From 2-02-FULL-45-10 sp046590235 (GTDB lineage Bacteria; Patescibacteriota; Patescibacteriia; Magasanikbacterales; GWA2-37-8), in contig JBKJTY010000011.1 of the NCBI GenBank assembly GCA_046590235.1, positions 1-50,680 on the forward strand: a stretch of DNA of 50,680 bases, read 5' to 3'. This document shows positions 21,568 to 29,552 of the stretch, in pieces. The position numbers and the translations under genes are program-made. A model generated the notes under the pieces. That model had not been told where the DNA came from and searched no databases. It worked only from the letters and a program-made list of their open reading frames with translations. How positions within the stretch are numbered: the stretch's first letter is position 1; every line of letters starts with the position of its first letter.

Positions 21568-22866
21568 ATGGCCGCAAAGTCACCTGCTCCAACAAAGAGC
21601 AAGACAACCAAAAAGGCAGCCCCAAAGGCAGCCACAAAAAAACCCGTAGCAGCTCAGAAGGCTGTGACCAAAAAAATTTTGAAACCGAAGGCAGATGCGT
21701 CTAAAAAACCTACTGTCAAAAAAACGACCCAAGCTAACAAGCCACACCAACAACCAGTTTTTGTTCCTGCGGTAGAACCAACTACACAAGAACTCTGGGA
21801 ATTAATTATCAAAGGCCGCAATCGTGGTTTTATTACCGAAATAGAACTGCTTCGAGCTATGCAGAATCCAGAACAATATTTGGATTTGTATGAAGGCTTT
21901 TTAGAACTCGTAGACCGAAACGGTATTTCTATCGTTGAAGGCTCTACAGGTTTTCTCGGCAACAAACAAGAAAATTCTGATAAATTAAAACAATTCCAAG
22001 GTGCGCAACCAGATATGGATGTGCCGTTTGACCTTGGTCAAATTTCTTCTGATTCCATCCAGATGTATTTGCGTGAAATCGGTAAGATTCCATTGCTCAC
22101 TGGTGAAGAAGAAGTTTCACTTGCGAAACGTAAAGAACGCAGTGATAAAGCTGCAGAACGTAAACTCATCGAGGCCAACTTGCGTCTCGTGGTTTCTATT
22201 GCGAAAAAATTTGTCGGCAAAAGTTTGTCTTTGTTGGATTTAATCCAAGAAGGTAATATTGGTTTATTCCGTGCTGTCAAAAAATTCGATTACCGCAAAG
22301 GTTATAAATTTTCTACGTACGCTACTTGGTGGATTCGCCAGGCGATCACTCGTGCGCTCGCCGACCAATCTCGTACTATCCGTATCCCTGTTCACATGGT
22401 GGAAACTATCAACCGTTTTCAACAAGTGCAGCGCCGCTTGCTCCAAGATTTGGGTCGTGATCCAACTCCAGAAGAATTAGCAGCTGAAATGGGTGAAGAA
22501 GTTTCTAAAATCCATCACATTATTAAAATTTCCCAGGACACCATGTCACTTGAAGTGCCAATTGGTGATGATGACGAAGACACACAGTTGTCCGACTTCA
22601 TCGAAGACGTCAAAAACGTTTCCCCAGATCGCCAAGCTGGCCTCCAGATTTTGCGCGACTACGTCCACCAGGCTATCAAAGATCTCGCTCCTCGCGAACA
22701 AAAGATTCTCGAAATGCGTTTTGGTTTAACCGATGGCGTTACGCACACCCTCGAAGAAGTAGGGCAAGAATTCGGCGTTACTCGTGAACGTATCCGTCAG
22801 ATTGAAGCAAAGGCACTTGAAAAAATCTCTCATACTGAAGTCATCGCTAAATTGCGCGACTACTAA
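21568..22866 (+). CDS. rpoD: Housekeeping sigma factor RpoD (sigma-70)
   Basis: Directs RNA polymerase to -35/-10 promoters. The 432-residue protein begins with a Lys/Ala/Pro-rich tail (about 1-65) in place of a typical region 1.1. Region 1.2 starts at DSIQMYLREIGKIPLLTGEE, region 2 contains RKLIEANLRLVVSIAKKF and YATWWIRQAITRA, region 3 begins after IRIPVHMVE, and region 4 ends in the helix-turn-helix EVGQEFGVTRERIRQIEAKA. I chose ATG 21568; a TTG at 21559 is in frame. The TTGACA and TATAAT-like promoters in this window suit such a factor. It is transcribed with dnaG. Confidence 0.96.
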   Translation: MAAKSPAPTKSKTTKKAAPKAATKKPVAAQKAVTKKILKPKADASKKPTVKKTTQANKPHQQPVFVPAVEPTTQELWELIIKGRNRGFITEIELLRAMQNPEQYLDLYEGFLELVDRNGISIVEGSTGFLGNKQENSDKLKQFQGAQPDMDVPFDLGQISSDSIQMYLREIGKIPLLTGEEEVSLAKRKERSDKAAERKLIEANLRLVVSIAKKFVGKSLSLLDLIQEGNIGLFRAVKKFDYRKGYKFSTYATWWIRQAITRALADQSRTIRIPVHMVETINRFQQVQRRLLQDLGRDPTPEELAAEMGEEVSKIHHIIKISQDTMSLEVPIGDDDEDTQLSDFIEDVKNVSPDRQAGLQILRDYVHQAIKDLAPREQKILEMRFGLTDGVTHTLEEVGQEFGVTRERIRQIEAKALEKISHTEVIAKLRDY

Positions 22867-22871
22867 AAAAT

Positions 22872-22966
22872 TGTCATCCTGAACGTATGTGAAGGATCTT
22901 CCTCTTAATACCGTGTTACCGGTTAGTTGGTTAATAGGAAGATTCCACGCTTCGCTCTGAATGACA
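22872..22966. repeat. Palindromic repeat, family 2
   Basis: Begins TGTCATCCTGAACGTATGTG, has GAAGGATCTTCCTCTTAATA facing AATAGGAAGATTCCACGC, and ends CTGAATGACA. It is related to 6243-6332 and has the same terminal hexamers as family 1. It lies between rpoD and murG. Confidence 0.87.
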
Positions 22967-22996
22967 TTTAATAATTTTCGCTTACGTAGTGAATAT

Positions 22997-24073
22997 ATGA
23001 AAATCATCCTCTCGGGCGGGGGCACCTTGGGGCCAGTCATCCCGCTTCTCGCCATCGCTGAAGCGTATCGCGCAAAACACCCTGACGTACAATTCGTCTG
23101 GGTTGGTACTCCAAATGGTCCTGAACAGGCTTTGGTAGAAGAAGCGCGCATTCCGTATGCCTCTATTGGGGCAGGGAAGTGGCGTCGTTATTTTTCTTGG
23201 TTGAATGTACTCGATATCTTCCGCAACATCGCGGCATTCTTCCAATCAGTTATTATCATTATCAAAGAAAAACCAGACCTCCTCATCTCATGTGGAGGTT
23301 TTGTCAGTGTCCCATTACATTGGGCAGGGGCACTCATGGCTGTGCCAGCGTGGGTACATCAGCAGGATATCCGATTGGGCTTTGCTAACCAGCTCATGTT
23401 CCCGTTCGCAAAGAAAGTCACAACCGCGCTCCGCGACAGTGTTGCCGGTCTTCCAGAAAAGAAAACAGAATGGATTGGTAACCCAGTTCGCAATTTGTCC
23501 GTGAAAGATCCTGTTGTTTCACGTATGAAGTTTAAAATTCCTGAAGGCGCACCGGTCATTTTGGCCATGGGTGGCGGTACAGGTTCTACCAGTATTAATA
23601 ATGTAGTAATCGAAGCGCTGCCGCACTTACCTAAGAAATGGCATGTTATTAACTTGGTTGGTAAAGAGCGCCCAAAGGAAAGCGCTGAAAAAGCTGCTGG
23701 ATTTTACGAAAATTATCACGTCTTACCATTTTTAACCGACCAAATGAAAGACGCTTATGCTGCGGCAGATGTCGTAGTAGCACGAGCTGGTTTTTCTACC
23801 CTTACAGAATTAGCCGCACTCTCTAAAGCGGCAATCATTATGCCGATGTACGGCACGCATCAAGAAGATAACGCGAAACAGTTTGCTGACCATGATGGTA
23901 TTATGCTTCTCCAAAAAGGCAATGACATGGGCATTAAGTTAGCTCAAATGATAAAAGATATTATCGAGATACCGGAAAAGCGCCAAGCACTTGGTGAAAA
24001 CTTACGTAAACTTTTACCACGGACTAAACCGGAAAAGATAGTTGAAATTATAGATGAGCTTACAAAAGCGTAA
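22997..24073 (+). CDS. murG: MurG-like UDP-GlcNAc transferase
   Basis: Adds GlcNAc to lipid I to form lipid II at the inner membrane face. The 358-residue GT-B protein has the N-terminal G-loop SGGGTLGPVIPLLAIA (6-21), an SCGGFVSVP block near 98-106, the second G-loop MGGGTGSTSIN near 190-200, and the donor-binding region ARAGFSTLTELAAL with HQEDNA. I chose ATG 22997 because the upstream extension only translates the repeat. The usual GGTGGH reads GGTLGP here, so the conserved His after the G-loop is replaced by Pro, which is unusual for MurG. Another GT28-like acceptor cannot be excluded. Confidence 0.87.
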   Translation: MKIILSGGGTLGPVIPLLAIAEAYRAKHPDVQFVWVGTPNGPEQALVEEARIPYASIGAGKWRRYFSWLNVLDIFRNIAAFFQSVIIIIKEKPDLLISCGGFVSVPLHWAGALMAVPAWVHQQDIRLGFANQLMFPFAKKVTTALRDSVAGLPEKKTEWIGNPVRNLSVKDPVVSRMKFKIPEGAPVILAMGGGTGSTSINNVVIEALPHLPKKWHVINLVGKERPKESAEKAAGFYENYHVLPFLTDQMKDAYAAADVVVARAGFSTLTELAALSKAAIIMPMYGTHQEDNAKQFADHDGIMLLQKGNDMGIKLAQMIKDIIEIPEKRQALGENLRKLLPRTKPEKIVEIIDELTKA

Positions 24074-24076
24074 TAC

Positions 24077-24151
24077 TGTCATCCCCGCCTACGCGGGGAT
24101 CAAGGATACCACAACGACGTATCCTGGATTCCCGTTTTCACGGGAATGACA
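24077..24151. repeat. REP-like palindromic repeat, family 1 (diverged)
   Basis: Starts TGTCATCCCCGCCTACGCGG, has ATCAAGGATAC facing GTATCCTGGAT, and ends ACGGGAATGACA. The two arms have drifted more than in the GIY-YIG copy. It begins 4 bp after murG. Confidence 0.9.
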
Positions 24152-24154
24152 AAT

Positions 24155-24183
24155 AAAAAACCTCCTTTGCAGGAGGTTTTTTT
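24155..24183. terminator. Bidirectional terminator between murG and a lipoprotein gene
   Basis: AAAAAACCTCC and GGAGGTTTTTTT form the stem around TTTGCA. Confidence 0.92.
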
Positions 24184-24192
24184 GTTGCCAGA

Positions 24193-24708
24193 TTATGATG
24201 AGGTGTATTCGTCGCCAGTGTTAAAATCATCTTTTGGACCTACGATAGTACCAATTTTCGGTTCACCAACTCTGAAGGTGAACATGAGCGTATCTTTATT
24301 ATTGTGAGAGATAATTGCACCACTACCATCATTAATGCCGCTAATTTCAATGGTATATCCAGCATCCTTAACTGCTTTAGAAAGGCTGTTAATATCGCCG
24401 GCAGTAACGTTGCGGTTAGCAGTATATTCCATTGACATACCACCCTGCGCTGGGAAGTTTTGCATGAAGGAAGTTATTTTTACTTTACCAAATACACTCT
24501 CAACTAAATCTTGCGCTCTATCACCATATACTTTTGCTTCGCCATCTGGAATTTCCAAATTGATTGAGCTGTCAAAAGAATTTTCGTTCTGGTTATTTGA
24601 GTTGTTAGCAGTGTTATTTGATTTTATGATGCTTTTCGAACATCCGGCACCTGTCAGGGTAATAAGTGAGATCACACCTGCCGCCACAATGAGACGTTTT
24701 GTATCCAT
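24193..24708 (-). CDS. Small lipoprotein, paralogue of 31639-32109
   Basis: A 171-residue secreted lipoprotein. The signal peptide ends in the lipobox TGAGC (Cys 23 in LTLTGAGCSKS). An Asn/Ser-rich linker (30-50) precedes a compact domain of about 110 residues with VESVFGKVKITSFMQNFP and a region of alternating strands and a helix. The protein at 31639-32109 shares the signal/lipobox, the block FG.AKITSF..(D/N)FP and a following helix, so the two are paralogues. Both lie beside GC-rich units. The promoter on the minus strand has an ATGC-extended TATACT at 24736-24745. Function unknown; it should be surface-exposed. Confidence 0.8.
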   Translation of the reverse strand: MDTKRLIVAAGVISLITLTGAGCSKSIIKSNNTANNSNNQNENSFDSSINLEIPDGEAKVYGDRAQDLVESVFGKVKITSFMQNFPAQGGMSMEYTANRNVTAGDINSLSKAVKDAGYTIEISGINDGSGAIISHNNKDTLMFTFRVGEPKIGTIVGPKDDFNTGDEYTSS

Positions 24709-24783
24709 AGTAAAAGATTAAATATAACTATGTGGAGTATAGCATGGCACCTAAAAAATGAGAATACCACAGCAGTTATACAC

Positions 24784-24812
24784 TTTACAAACAGTGATAA
24801 TAGGCATACGCT
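24784..24812 (+). promoter_or_regulatory. Promoter of the two tiny membrane-protein genes
   Basis: TTTACA (24784-24789) and TACGCT (24807-24812) with a 17-bp spacer, about 34 bases before the first start codon. Confidence 0.6.
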
Positions 24813-24845
24813 TGTTGTGGCTTTAATTCACATTTGGAGGTTACA

Positions 24846-24926
24846 ATGCTAGGGAAAGAGCCCGATATCCGCTTTGTAGCACTCGCGATTGCGATTGGCG
24901 TAATCGCTGCAGCGTTCATCAAATAA
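24846..24926 (+). CDS. 26-residue small membrane protein
   Basis: ATG at 24846 is preceded by GGAGG at ideal spacing. The product is MLGKEPDIRF followed by a hydrophobic helix VALAIAIGVIAAAFIK. It is too short for normal gene finding but has promoter, SD, GC-richer composition and a downstream partner, so I consider it real. A single-pass protein with the N-terminus inside is expected. Its stop codon overlaps the SD of the next gene (TAAGGAG), which suggests coupled translation. Confidence 0.65.
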   Translation: MLGKEPDIRFVALAIAIGVIAAAFIK

Positions 24927-24936
24927 GGAGATGGAC

Positions 24937-25110
24937 ATGGATGATCCTGCAACACGAAACGAGGAGACTGGTTGGTGGTGGTTGGTAAGAGACTTATTTC
25001 TTACCGCTGTCGCGCTTAGTTTGATAACTATCGTTTGTATCGTGCTGTACGATCACTACACTTCTGCGGACAAAGGCGTAGTCCTTGCGTCCAGAGAGGA
25101 ACAAGAATAA
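24937..25110 (+). CDS. 57-residue small membrane protein
   Basis: Starts at ATG 24937, six bases after GGAG; the in-frame ATG at 24931 lies too close to the SD. The N-terminus is polar and acidic with a WWW cluster (13-15), a single hydrophobic helix follows at about 20-38 (LFLTAVALSLITIVCIVLYD), and the C-terminus is polar (SADKGVVLASREEQE). It follows the 26-residue protein by 10 bp and is probably its functional partner. No family recognised. A GC-rich hairpin (25126-25162) closes the unit. Confidence 0.68.
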   Translation: MDDPATRNEETGWWWLVRDLFLTAVALSLITIVCIVLYDHYTSADKGVVLASREEQE

Positions 25111-25125
25111 TGCGAATTCTAAAGC

Positions 25126-25162
25126 CACGGGGCGAAGCAGGTTTATCTTCATCGCCCCAGTG
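25126..25162 (+). other. GC-rich hairpin 3' of the tiny-protein genes
   Basis: CACGGGGCGAAG and CTTCATCGCCCCAGTG pair with small bulges. There is no T run. It occupies the same relative place as the hairpins behind the other GC-rich genes. Confidence 0.7.
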
Positions 25163-25215
25163 TCTTATGTCTGTGATTATCGTAGATATAAGATACTTAA
25201 ATCGCGTTAGATACT

Positions 25216-26097
25216 ATGAGTGAAAAAAAACTTCCTATTACCGTAGTAATAAGCACTTATAAAACACGTGAAGTTGGACTTCGAGCGCTTGATGCGCTTT
25301 ACAAATCCACTCCGTTGCCAGAGCAAGTGATTGTCATTGATAATGATTCCCAGGATGGAAGTGTTGAAGCGTATCGCCAGGCTTTTCCGCAAGCAACGTA
25401 TGTTGTTAATGCAAAAAATCTCGGTTTTGCCGGATCAAATAATCGAGCAATGCGTGAATATGCAACTCAGCCGTACATTTGGCTACTTAATAGTGATACC
25501 GAAACAGGTGTACATAGTTTAGAGCAGCTCCATCAATACATGGTAAGCAATCCAAAGGTTGCCTCGGTTGGTCCACAGCTTGTGTATCCTAATGGTGCTT
25601 ACCAATCCGTAGGTGGGTATTTTCCGACACCGCTCAATGTATTCTTGTACTTATTCCCCGTCACTAAAATTTTACCAGCTTCAATTAAACGTAAGCTTAA
25701 GCAGATCGCTCTTACACCACAATCCATTTCTGAAGAAGGAATTAAGTTAGATTACGTAACTGGGGCGGCTATTTTGCTTCGCAAGAGCGCCTTGGATGAG
25801 GTAGGACTTTTGGCAGAAGATTTTTATATGTATTTTGAAGAAACGGATTTATGTTTGCGCTTACACCGTGCTGGATGGGAATGTGTGGTAATTAATACTG
25901 AGCCCGTCATGCATGTCTATGGTGGCAGTTTTAAAACCGCTTATGATCAGCGGCGACTTCAAATTATGTTAGACAGTCTTGTGATTTTTATAAAGAAAAA
26001 TTATTCTGGCTGGCGCCGTGCCGTAATGCTTGCTGAAGTTGCGTTATTTGGTAAATTGAGTTTGCGAATCAAGCAATTAAAAAGCCTTTTTAAATAG
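25216..26097 (+). CDS. GT2-family glycosyltransferase (fifth)
   Basis: A 293-residue GT2 transferase close to the rhamnosyl/dideoxyhexosyl transferases of O-antigen loci. Seen: ITVVISTYKT at 8-17, VIDNDSQDGS at 39-48, KNLGFAGSNN at 67-76, the NSD metal-binding motif at 92-94 (LLNSDTETG), and YFEETDLCLRLH near 211-222. It stands immediately before the CDP-sugar pathway genes, so it is a fair candidate for the enzyme that uses the CDP-dideoxysugar; this is inference from context. No SD is seen before the ATG; a TAGATA -10-like box lies a few bases upstream, which would make the message leaderless. Confidence 0.86.
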   Translation: MSEKKLPITVVISTYKTREVGLRALDALYKSTPLPEQVIVIDNDSQDGSVEAYRQAFPQATYVVNAKNLGFAGSNNRAMREYATQPYIWLLNSDTETGVHSLEQLHQYMVSNPKVASVGPQLVYPNGAYQSVGGYFPTPLNVFLYLFPVTKILPASIKRKLKQIALTPQSISEEGIKLDYVTGAAILLRKSALDEVGLLAEDFYMYFEETDLCLRLHRAGWECVVINTEPVMHVYGGSFKTAYDQRRLQIMLDSLVIFIKKNYSGWRRAVMLAEVALFGKLSLRIKQLKSLFK

Positions 26098-26106
26098 AGG
26101 TTATAA

Positions 26107-26135
26107 TTGACTTTTAAGGGGTAAAATGCTATTAT
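26107..26135 (+). promoter_or_regulatory. Promoter of the CDP-sugar operon
   Basis: TTGACT (26107-26112), 17-bp spacer ending ATGC, TATTAT (26130-26135). The leader is about 23 bases. Confidence 0.8.
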
Positions 26136-26164
26136 TTTTGCAAGTTTATCGATTTTTCCCCTCT

Positions 26165-26938
26165 ATGAAAACAATTATTCTTTGCGGTGGTAAAGGGATG
26201 CGGCTTAACCAAGAAACTGAATTCAAGCCAAAACCAATGGTAAAAATAGGTGAATTACCAATGGTTGTTCACATCATGAATTTATATCACCAATTTGGTT
26301 TTAAAGAGTTTATTTTAGCTTTAGGGTATAAGGGCGAATACATTCGCAACTTTTTTTTACACGCAAAAAAGCATACAGATGACTTTACGTACGATATTCC
26401 AAACGGAGAAGTTACCTATCACACCAATAACGAAAAATTTCCTTTTAAAATTACATTTGTAGATACTGGAGAAGATACGCTGAGCGGTGAAAGAGTTATG
26501 AATTGCGCGAATTATATCGGTGAAGATACTTTCATGGTTACTTACGGTGATGGTGTCAGCAGTGTTTCAATTCCTGAGCTTATAAACTTTCATAAACGCC
26601 AAAGTGAAATGTTTGGTACGAGCGCGACTATTACTACCGTACATCCTTCTTCGAAGTATGGCCAAATACTAAGTAACGAAAACAATGTTATTCAAGTATT
26701 TGAGGAAAAGCCTGTGCTACACGATTACATCAATGGTGGTTTTATGATTTTTAACAAAGACGCGTTATCATTTTTTCAACCAGGCGAAATGCTCGAAACA
26801 ACATTGCAGCGCATGGTTAAAGCAGGGAAGTTGTCGCAATATCGTCATGAGGGATTTTGGCATTCCATGGATACAATGAAAGACGTTGTTGATTTAACAG
26901 TAATTTGGAACAAGCATAAAAAGTGGAATATAGATTAA
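26165..26938 (+). CDS. rfbF: Glucose-1-phosphate cytidylyltransferase
   Basis: Makes CDP-glucose from glucose-1-P and CTP, the first step to 3,6-dideoxyhexoses. From ATG 26165 the protein has 257 residues, the family's usual length. Seen: nucleotide-binding loop ILCGGKGMRLNQ (4-15) and KPKPMVKIG (20-28), typical of RfbF rather than RmlA, then the YGDGVS metal site near 127-132, EEKP near 176 and WHSMDTMKD near 234-242. The upstream extension to 26126 is not supported because it overlaps the promoter. The reductase gene follows after 4 bp. Confidence 0.92.
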   Translation: MKTIILCGGKGMRLNQETEFKPKPMVKIGELPMVVHIMNLYHQFGFKEFILALGYKGEYIRNFFLHAKKHTDDFTYDIPNGEVTYHTNNEKFPFKITFVDTGEDTLSGERVMNCANYIGEDTFMVTYGDGVSSVSIPELINFHKRQSEMFGTSATITTVHPSSKYGQILSNENNVIQVFEEKPVLHDYINGGFMIFNKDALSFFQPGEMLETTLQRMVKAGKLSQYRHEGFWHSMDTMKDVVDLTVIWNKHKKWNID

Positions 26939-26942
26939 TCGT

Positions 26943-27875
26943 ATGGTGCAAAAGACTATTCTTGTAACTGGTGCCACCGGGTTTATTGGCTCACAACTCC
27001 TCCACGCGCTTCTCGATACAGGATTTAAAGTCTGCATTATTAAACGTAAAGAATCTGGCACTTGGAGAATTGCCGAAGCACTTACGCATCAAAATATAAA
27101 AGTGTACGGAGATGAAGTTGGTGAGATTAAACGCGCGTTTTCTGAACAAATAATTGATTGCGTGGTCCATTTGGCTGCTAAATATATTAAACAGCACAGC
27201 CAAGCTGATGATGTTCGTGATTTAATTACTTCCAATGTTGTCTTCCCATCCACACTACTCGAAGTAATGCGCGAATTTAACGTTCGCTCGATTGTAACGA
27301 CAGGAACCTTTTTTGAATATGATCTTCAGGGAAACAATAAGCTAACTGAAACGTCACCACTTAAACCGTACAATTTGTACGCGCGCACCAAACTTCTGTT
27401 TGATGATGTAGCGCGAGATTACGTAACGACTTATGGTTTCTCCTGCGTGCACCTAAGACTTTTTGCGCCGTATGGTCCAAAAGATAATGAAAAACTCATG
27501 CACTATCTGATAAGGAATTTATTATCTGGCCAGGCAATTAAACTAACGCCCGCCGAACAACAATGGAACTTTACGTATGTTGATGATATTGTTGCGGCAT
27601 ATGTGCAAGCTATTAATTTCTGTTTAAAAATGAAAGGCGGCCACGAAGTGTTTAACATCGGAAACACCGAGGCTGTTTCAATTAAGACTGTCGTTGGTAT
27701 CATTGAAAAAAAACTTGCTGTATCCGGGTTGGTAAGCTATGATAAGCCATATCAACAAAATGAAATTTTCTATGCTGTTTGTGACGGTCTAAAGGCAAAA
27801 GAACAGCTTGGTTGGACAGCAGCCACTTCTATTTCGGATGGTTTAGAAAAAACTATTAATTACTATCGTACATAA
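26943..27875 (+). CDS. NAD(P)-dependent SDR sugar reductase, likely CDP-4-keto-dideoxyhexose reductase
   Basis: An extended short-chain dehydrogenase of 310 residues. The Rossmann motif GATGFIGS is at 10-17, HLAAKYIK near 76-83, the Ser/Thr region TTGTFFEY near 119-126 and the catalytic YARTK near 146-150. In ascarylose, paratose and abequose pathways a reductase of this family performs the last step on C4. Its place between rfbF and the 3,5-epimerase-like gene, spaced by 4 and 1 bp, supports that role. An epimerase or dehydratase role is less likely because rfbG already supplies the dehydratase. Assignment to a particular sugar is inference. Confidence 0.75.
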   Translation: MVQKTILVTGATGFIGSQLLHALLDTGFKVCIIKRKESGTWRIAEALTHQNIKVYGDEVGEIKRAFSEQIIDCVVHLAAKYIKQHSQADDVRDLITSNVVFPSTLLEVMREFNVRSIVTTGTFFEYDLQGNNKLTETSPLKPYNLYARTKLLFDDVARDYVTTYGFSCVHLRLFAPYGPKDNEKLMHYLIRNLLSGQAIKLTPAEQQWNFTYVDDIVAAYVQAINFCLKMKGGHEVFNIGNTEAVSIKTVVGIIEKKLAVSGLVSYDKPYQQNEIFYAVCDGLKAKEQLGWTAATSISDGLEKTINYYRT

Positions 27876-27876
27876 T

Positions 27877-28359
27877 ATGGCAGAAACTATTTTCGGTATC
27901 AAAGGCGGGCCTATTGCAGGTGTAGAAGTCCAGCGATTATCAGTTATCCCCGATGAGCGTGGAGCTATTTATCACATGCTACGTAACGATAGTCCATTAT
28001 TTGAAAAATTTGGTGAAATCTATTTCTCAAAAGCTAATCCAGGTGTAATTAAAGCTTGGCACATCCACAAAGAAATGACCTTGATGTATTCTGTGGTTGT
28101 AGGTATGGCAAAGTTGGTGCTGTATGATGATCGAGAAGGCAGTCCGACCAAAGGCAATCTGATGGAATTATGTGTCGGTGAAGAAAATCGCTTATTAGTT
28201 AAAGTACCGCCATTGGTTTGGAACGGGTTTAAGTGTATTAGCACAACACCTGTTATTGTGGCTAATTGCGCCACCTTACCACACGATAAGAATGAAATAG
28301 ATCGTTTGGATCCATTTTCTCCTACCATTCCGTACTCATGGGATTTAGTCCATGGTTAA
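27877..28359 (+). CDS. RmlC-like cupin, probable CDP-4-keto-dideoxysugar 3,5- or 5-epimerase
   Basis: A 160-residue cupin similar to dTDP-4-dehydrorhamnose 3,5-epimerase. Seen: DERGAIYHMLR near 27-37, IYFSKANPGVIKAWHIHKE (about 48-66) with the His of the RmlC WHxH-type site, LVLYDDREGSP near 81-91 and the VPPLVWNGFKC block near 110-120. In the CDP-ascarylose pathway a protein of this family epimerises C5 before the 4-reductase acts. It starts 1 bp after the reductase stop and ends 3 bp before rfbG. A broken or sugar-binding-only cupin cannot be excluded. Confidence 0.8.
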   Translation: MAETIFGIKGGPIAGVEVQRLSVIPDERGAIYHMLRNDSPLFEKFGEIYFSKANPGVIKAWHIHKEMTLMYSVVVGMAKLVLYDDREGSPTKGNLMELCVGEENRLLVKVPPLVWNGFKCISTTPVIVANCATLPHDKNEIDRLDPFSPTIPYSWDLVHG

Positions 28360-28362
28360 AAT

Positions 28363-29469
28363 ATGCAATCGTTTTATAACGGTAAAAAAGTTCTGATAAC
28401 TGGTCACACGGGTTTTAAAGGTGGGTGGTTGACGCGAGTGCTTACCAAATGGGGTGCACGCGTTGTTGGCGTTTCATTGCCGGCGCACACTGAACCAAAT
28501 ATTTTTACTGTTGTAGGTTTGAAAAATACTTTAACTAATTACGAAGCAGATATTACAGATGATGTGGCAATGGTAGATATTTTTAAAAAAGAGCAGCCTG
28601 AAATAGTTTTTCATTTAGCAGCGCAAGCTTTGGTACGCGACAGTTATGATAATCCAGAATTAACCCATAAAACTAATATTCTCGGCACAGCTCATATTTT
28701 AAAAGCGATACGCGTAGTACCGTCAGTGCAGGCAGCTGTAATTATTACGACAGATAAAGTTTACCACAATGATGAGCAAGGAAAGCCCTATAAAGAAACT
28801 GATCCACTGGGTGGTCATGACCCGTATAGCGCGAGTAAAGCTGCCGCTGACCTTATCACAGCATCCTATATCCATTCTTTTTTCCATCCAGAAAAATATG
28901 GTTTAAAGCATAAAACACTAATAGCCTCAGCTCGATCCGGTAATGTATTTGGCGGAGGTGATTGGTCAAAAGATCGTTTAATTCCAGATATTGTTCGGGC
29001 CGTATATCATGATAATGCGCCTGTGATAATTCGTAACCCACAAGCTATCCGTCCTTGGCAGCACGTACTTGAGCCAATAGCAGGCTACTTACAATTAGCT
29101 AAAAAACTGCATGAAGGAGACGTTTCAAGTGGTGGAGCATGGAACTTTGGCCCGCACGATGAATTAAGTTGTACAGTAGAAGAAATGGTTAAACAAGCCT
29201 TAATTACTCTAAATAAAGGTGCATATGTGCTAGTGCCGGATGTGTCAAAGTCAGAAGCTGGCTTGCTCAGATTGGACAGTTCAAAAGCGCGAGCGCAATT
29301 AGGCTGGGAATCAAAATTAGACTTAATTACGTCATTAAAATGGACGTTCGATTGGTACCGCCGGCATTACGAAGATAACAGTGCGCTTGAAGAAATGGAT
29401 CGACAAATAGAAGATTATTTTTCACCTCACCTTACAGTCAGCGTTACTAAGACAATCAGTCAAGCTTAA
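28363..29469 (+). CDS. rfbG: CDP-glucose 4,6-dehydratase
   Basis: Converts CDP-glucose to CDP-4-keto-6-deoxyglucose. The 368-residue extended SDR carries the family-specific N-terminus VLITGHTGFKGGWL (10-23), the block FHLAAQALVRDSY near 85-97, TTDKVYHN near 127-134, and catalytic YSASK near 151-155. The loops RSGNVFGGGDWS and IRPWQHVLEP are also typical of RfbG. A terminator overlaps its 3' end and separates it from rfbH, which lies 0.8 kb downstream beyond a GC-rich NUDIX-like gene; in most pathways the two are adjacent. Confidence 0.94.
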   Translation: MQSFYNGKKVLITGHTGFKGGWLTRVLTKWGARVVGVSLPAHTEPNIFTVVGLKNTLTNYEADITDDVAMVDIFKKEQPEIVFHLAAQALVRDSYDNPELTHKTNILGTAHILKAIRVVPSVQAAVIITTDKVYHNDEQGKPYKETDPLGGHDPYSASKAAADLITASYIHSFFHPEKYGLKHKTLIASARSGNVFGGGDWSKDRLIPDIVRAVYHDNAPVIIRNPQAIRPWQHVLEPIAGYLQLAKKLHEGDVSSGGAWNFGPHDELSCTVEEMVKQALITLNKGAYVLVPDVSKSEAGLLRLDSSKARAQLGWESKLDLITSLKWTFDWYRRHYEDNSALEEMDRQIEDYFSPHLTVSVTKTISQA

Positions 29470-29482
29470 AGCTTGACTTTTT
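29459..29482 (+). terminator. Terminator overlapping the end of rfbG
   Basis: GTCAAGCTT and AAGCTTGAC form a 9-bp stem followed by TTTTT. The descending arm also supplies the -35 TTGACT of the next gene. Confidence 0.85.
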
Positions 29483-29501
29483 GTTAATAAAATGCTAAGA
29501 T
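29473..29501 (+). promoter_or_regulatory. Promoter of the NUDIX-like gene
   Basis: TTGACT (29473-29478), 17-bp spacer ending ATGC, TAAGAT (29496-29501). The -35 lies inside the terminator stem of rfbG. Confidence 0.72.
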
Positions 29502-29552
29502 TTTGGGCTTCTTGGCCCCCCGTAAGGGCTGGAGCAATACGAGGGAAACGAA

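Noticed and set aside
22961..22996. Upstream extension of murG
   Set aside because: It starts inside the family 2 repeat; the MurG fold begins at MKIILSGGG from 22997.
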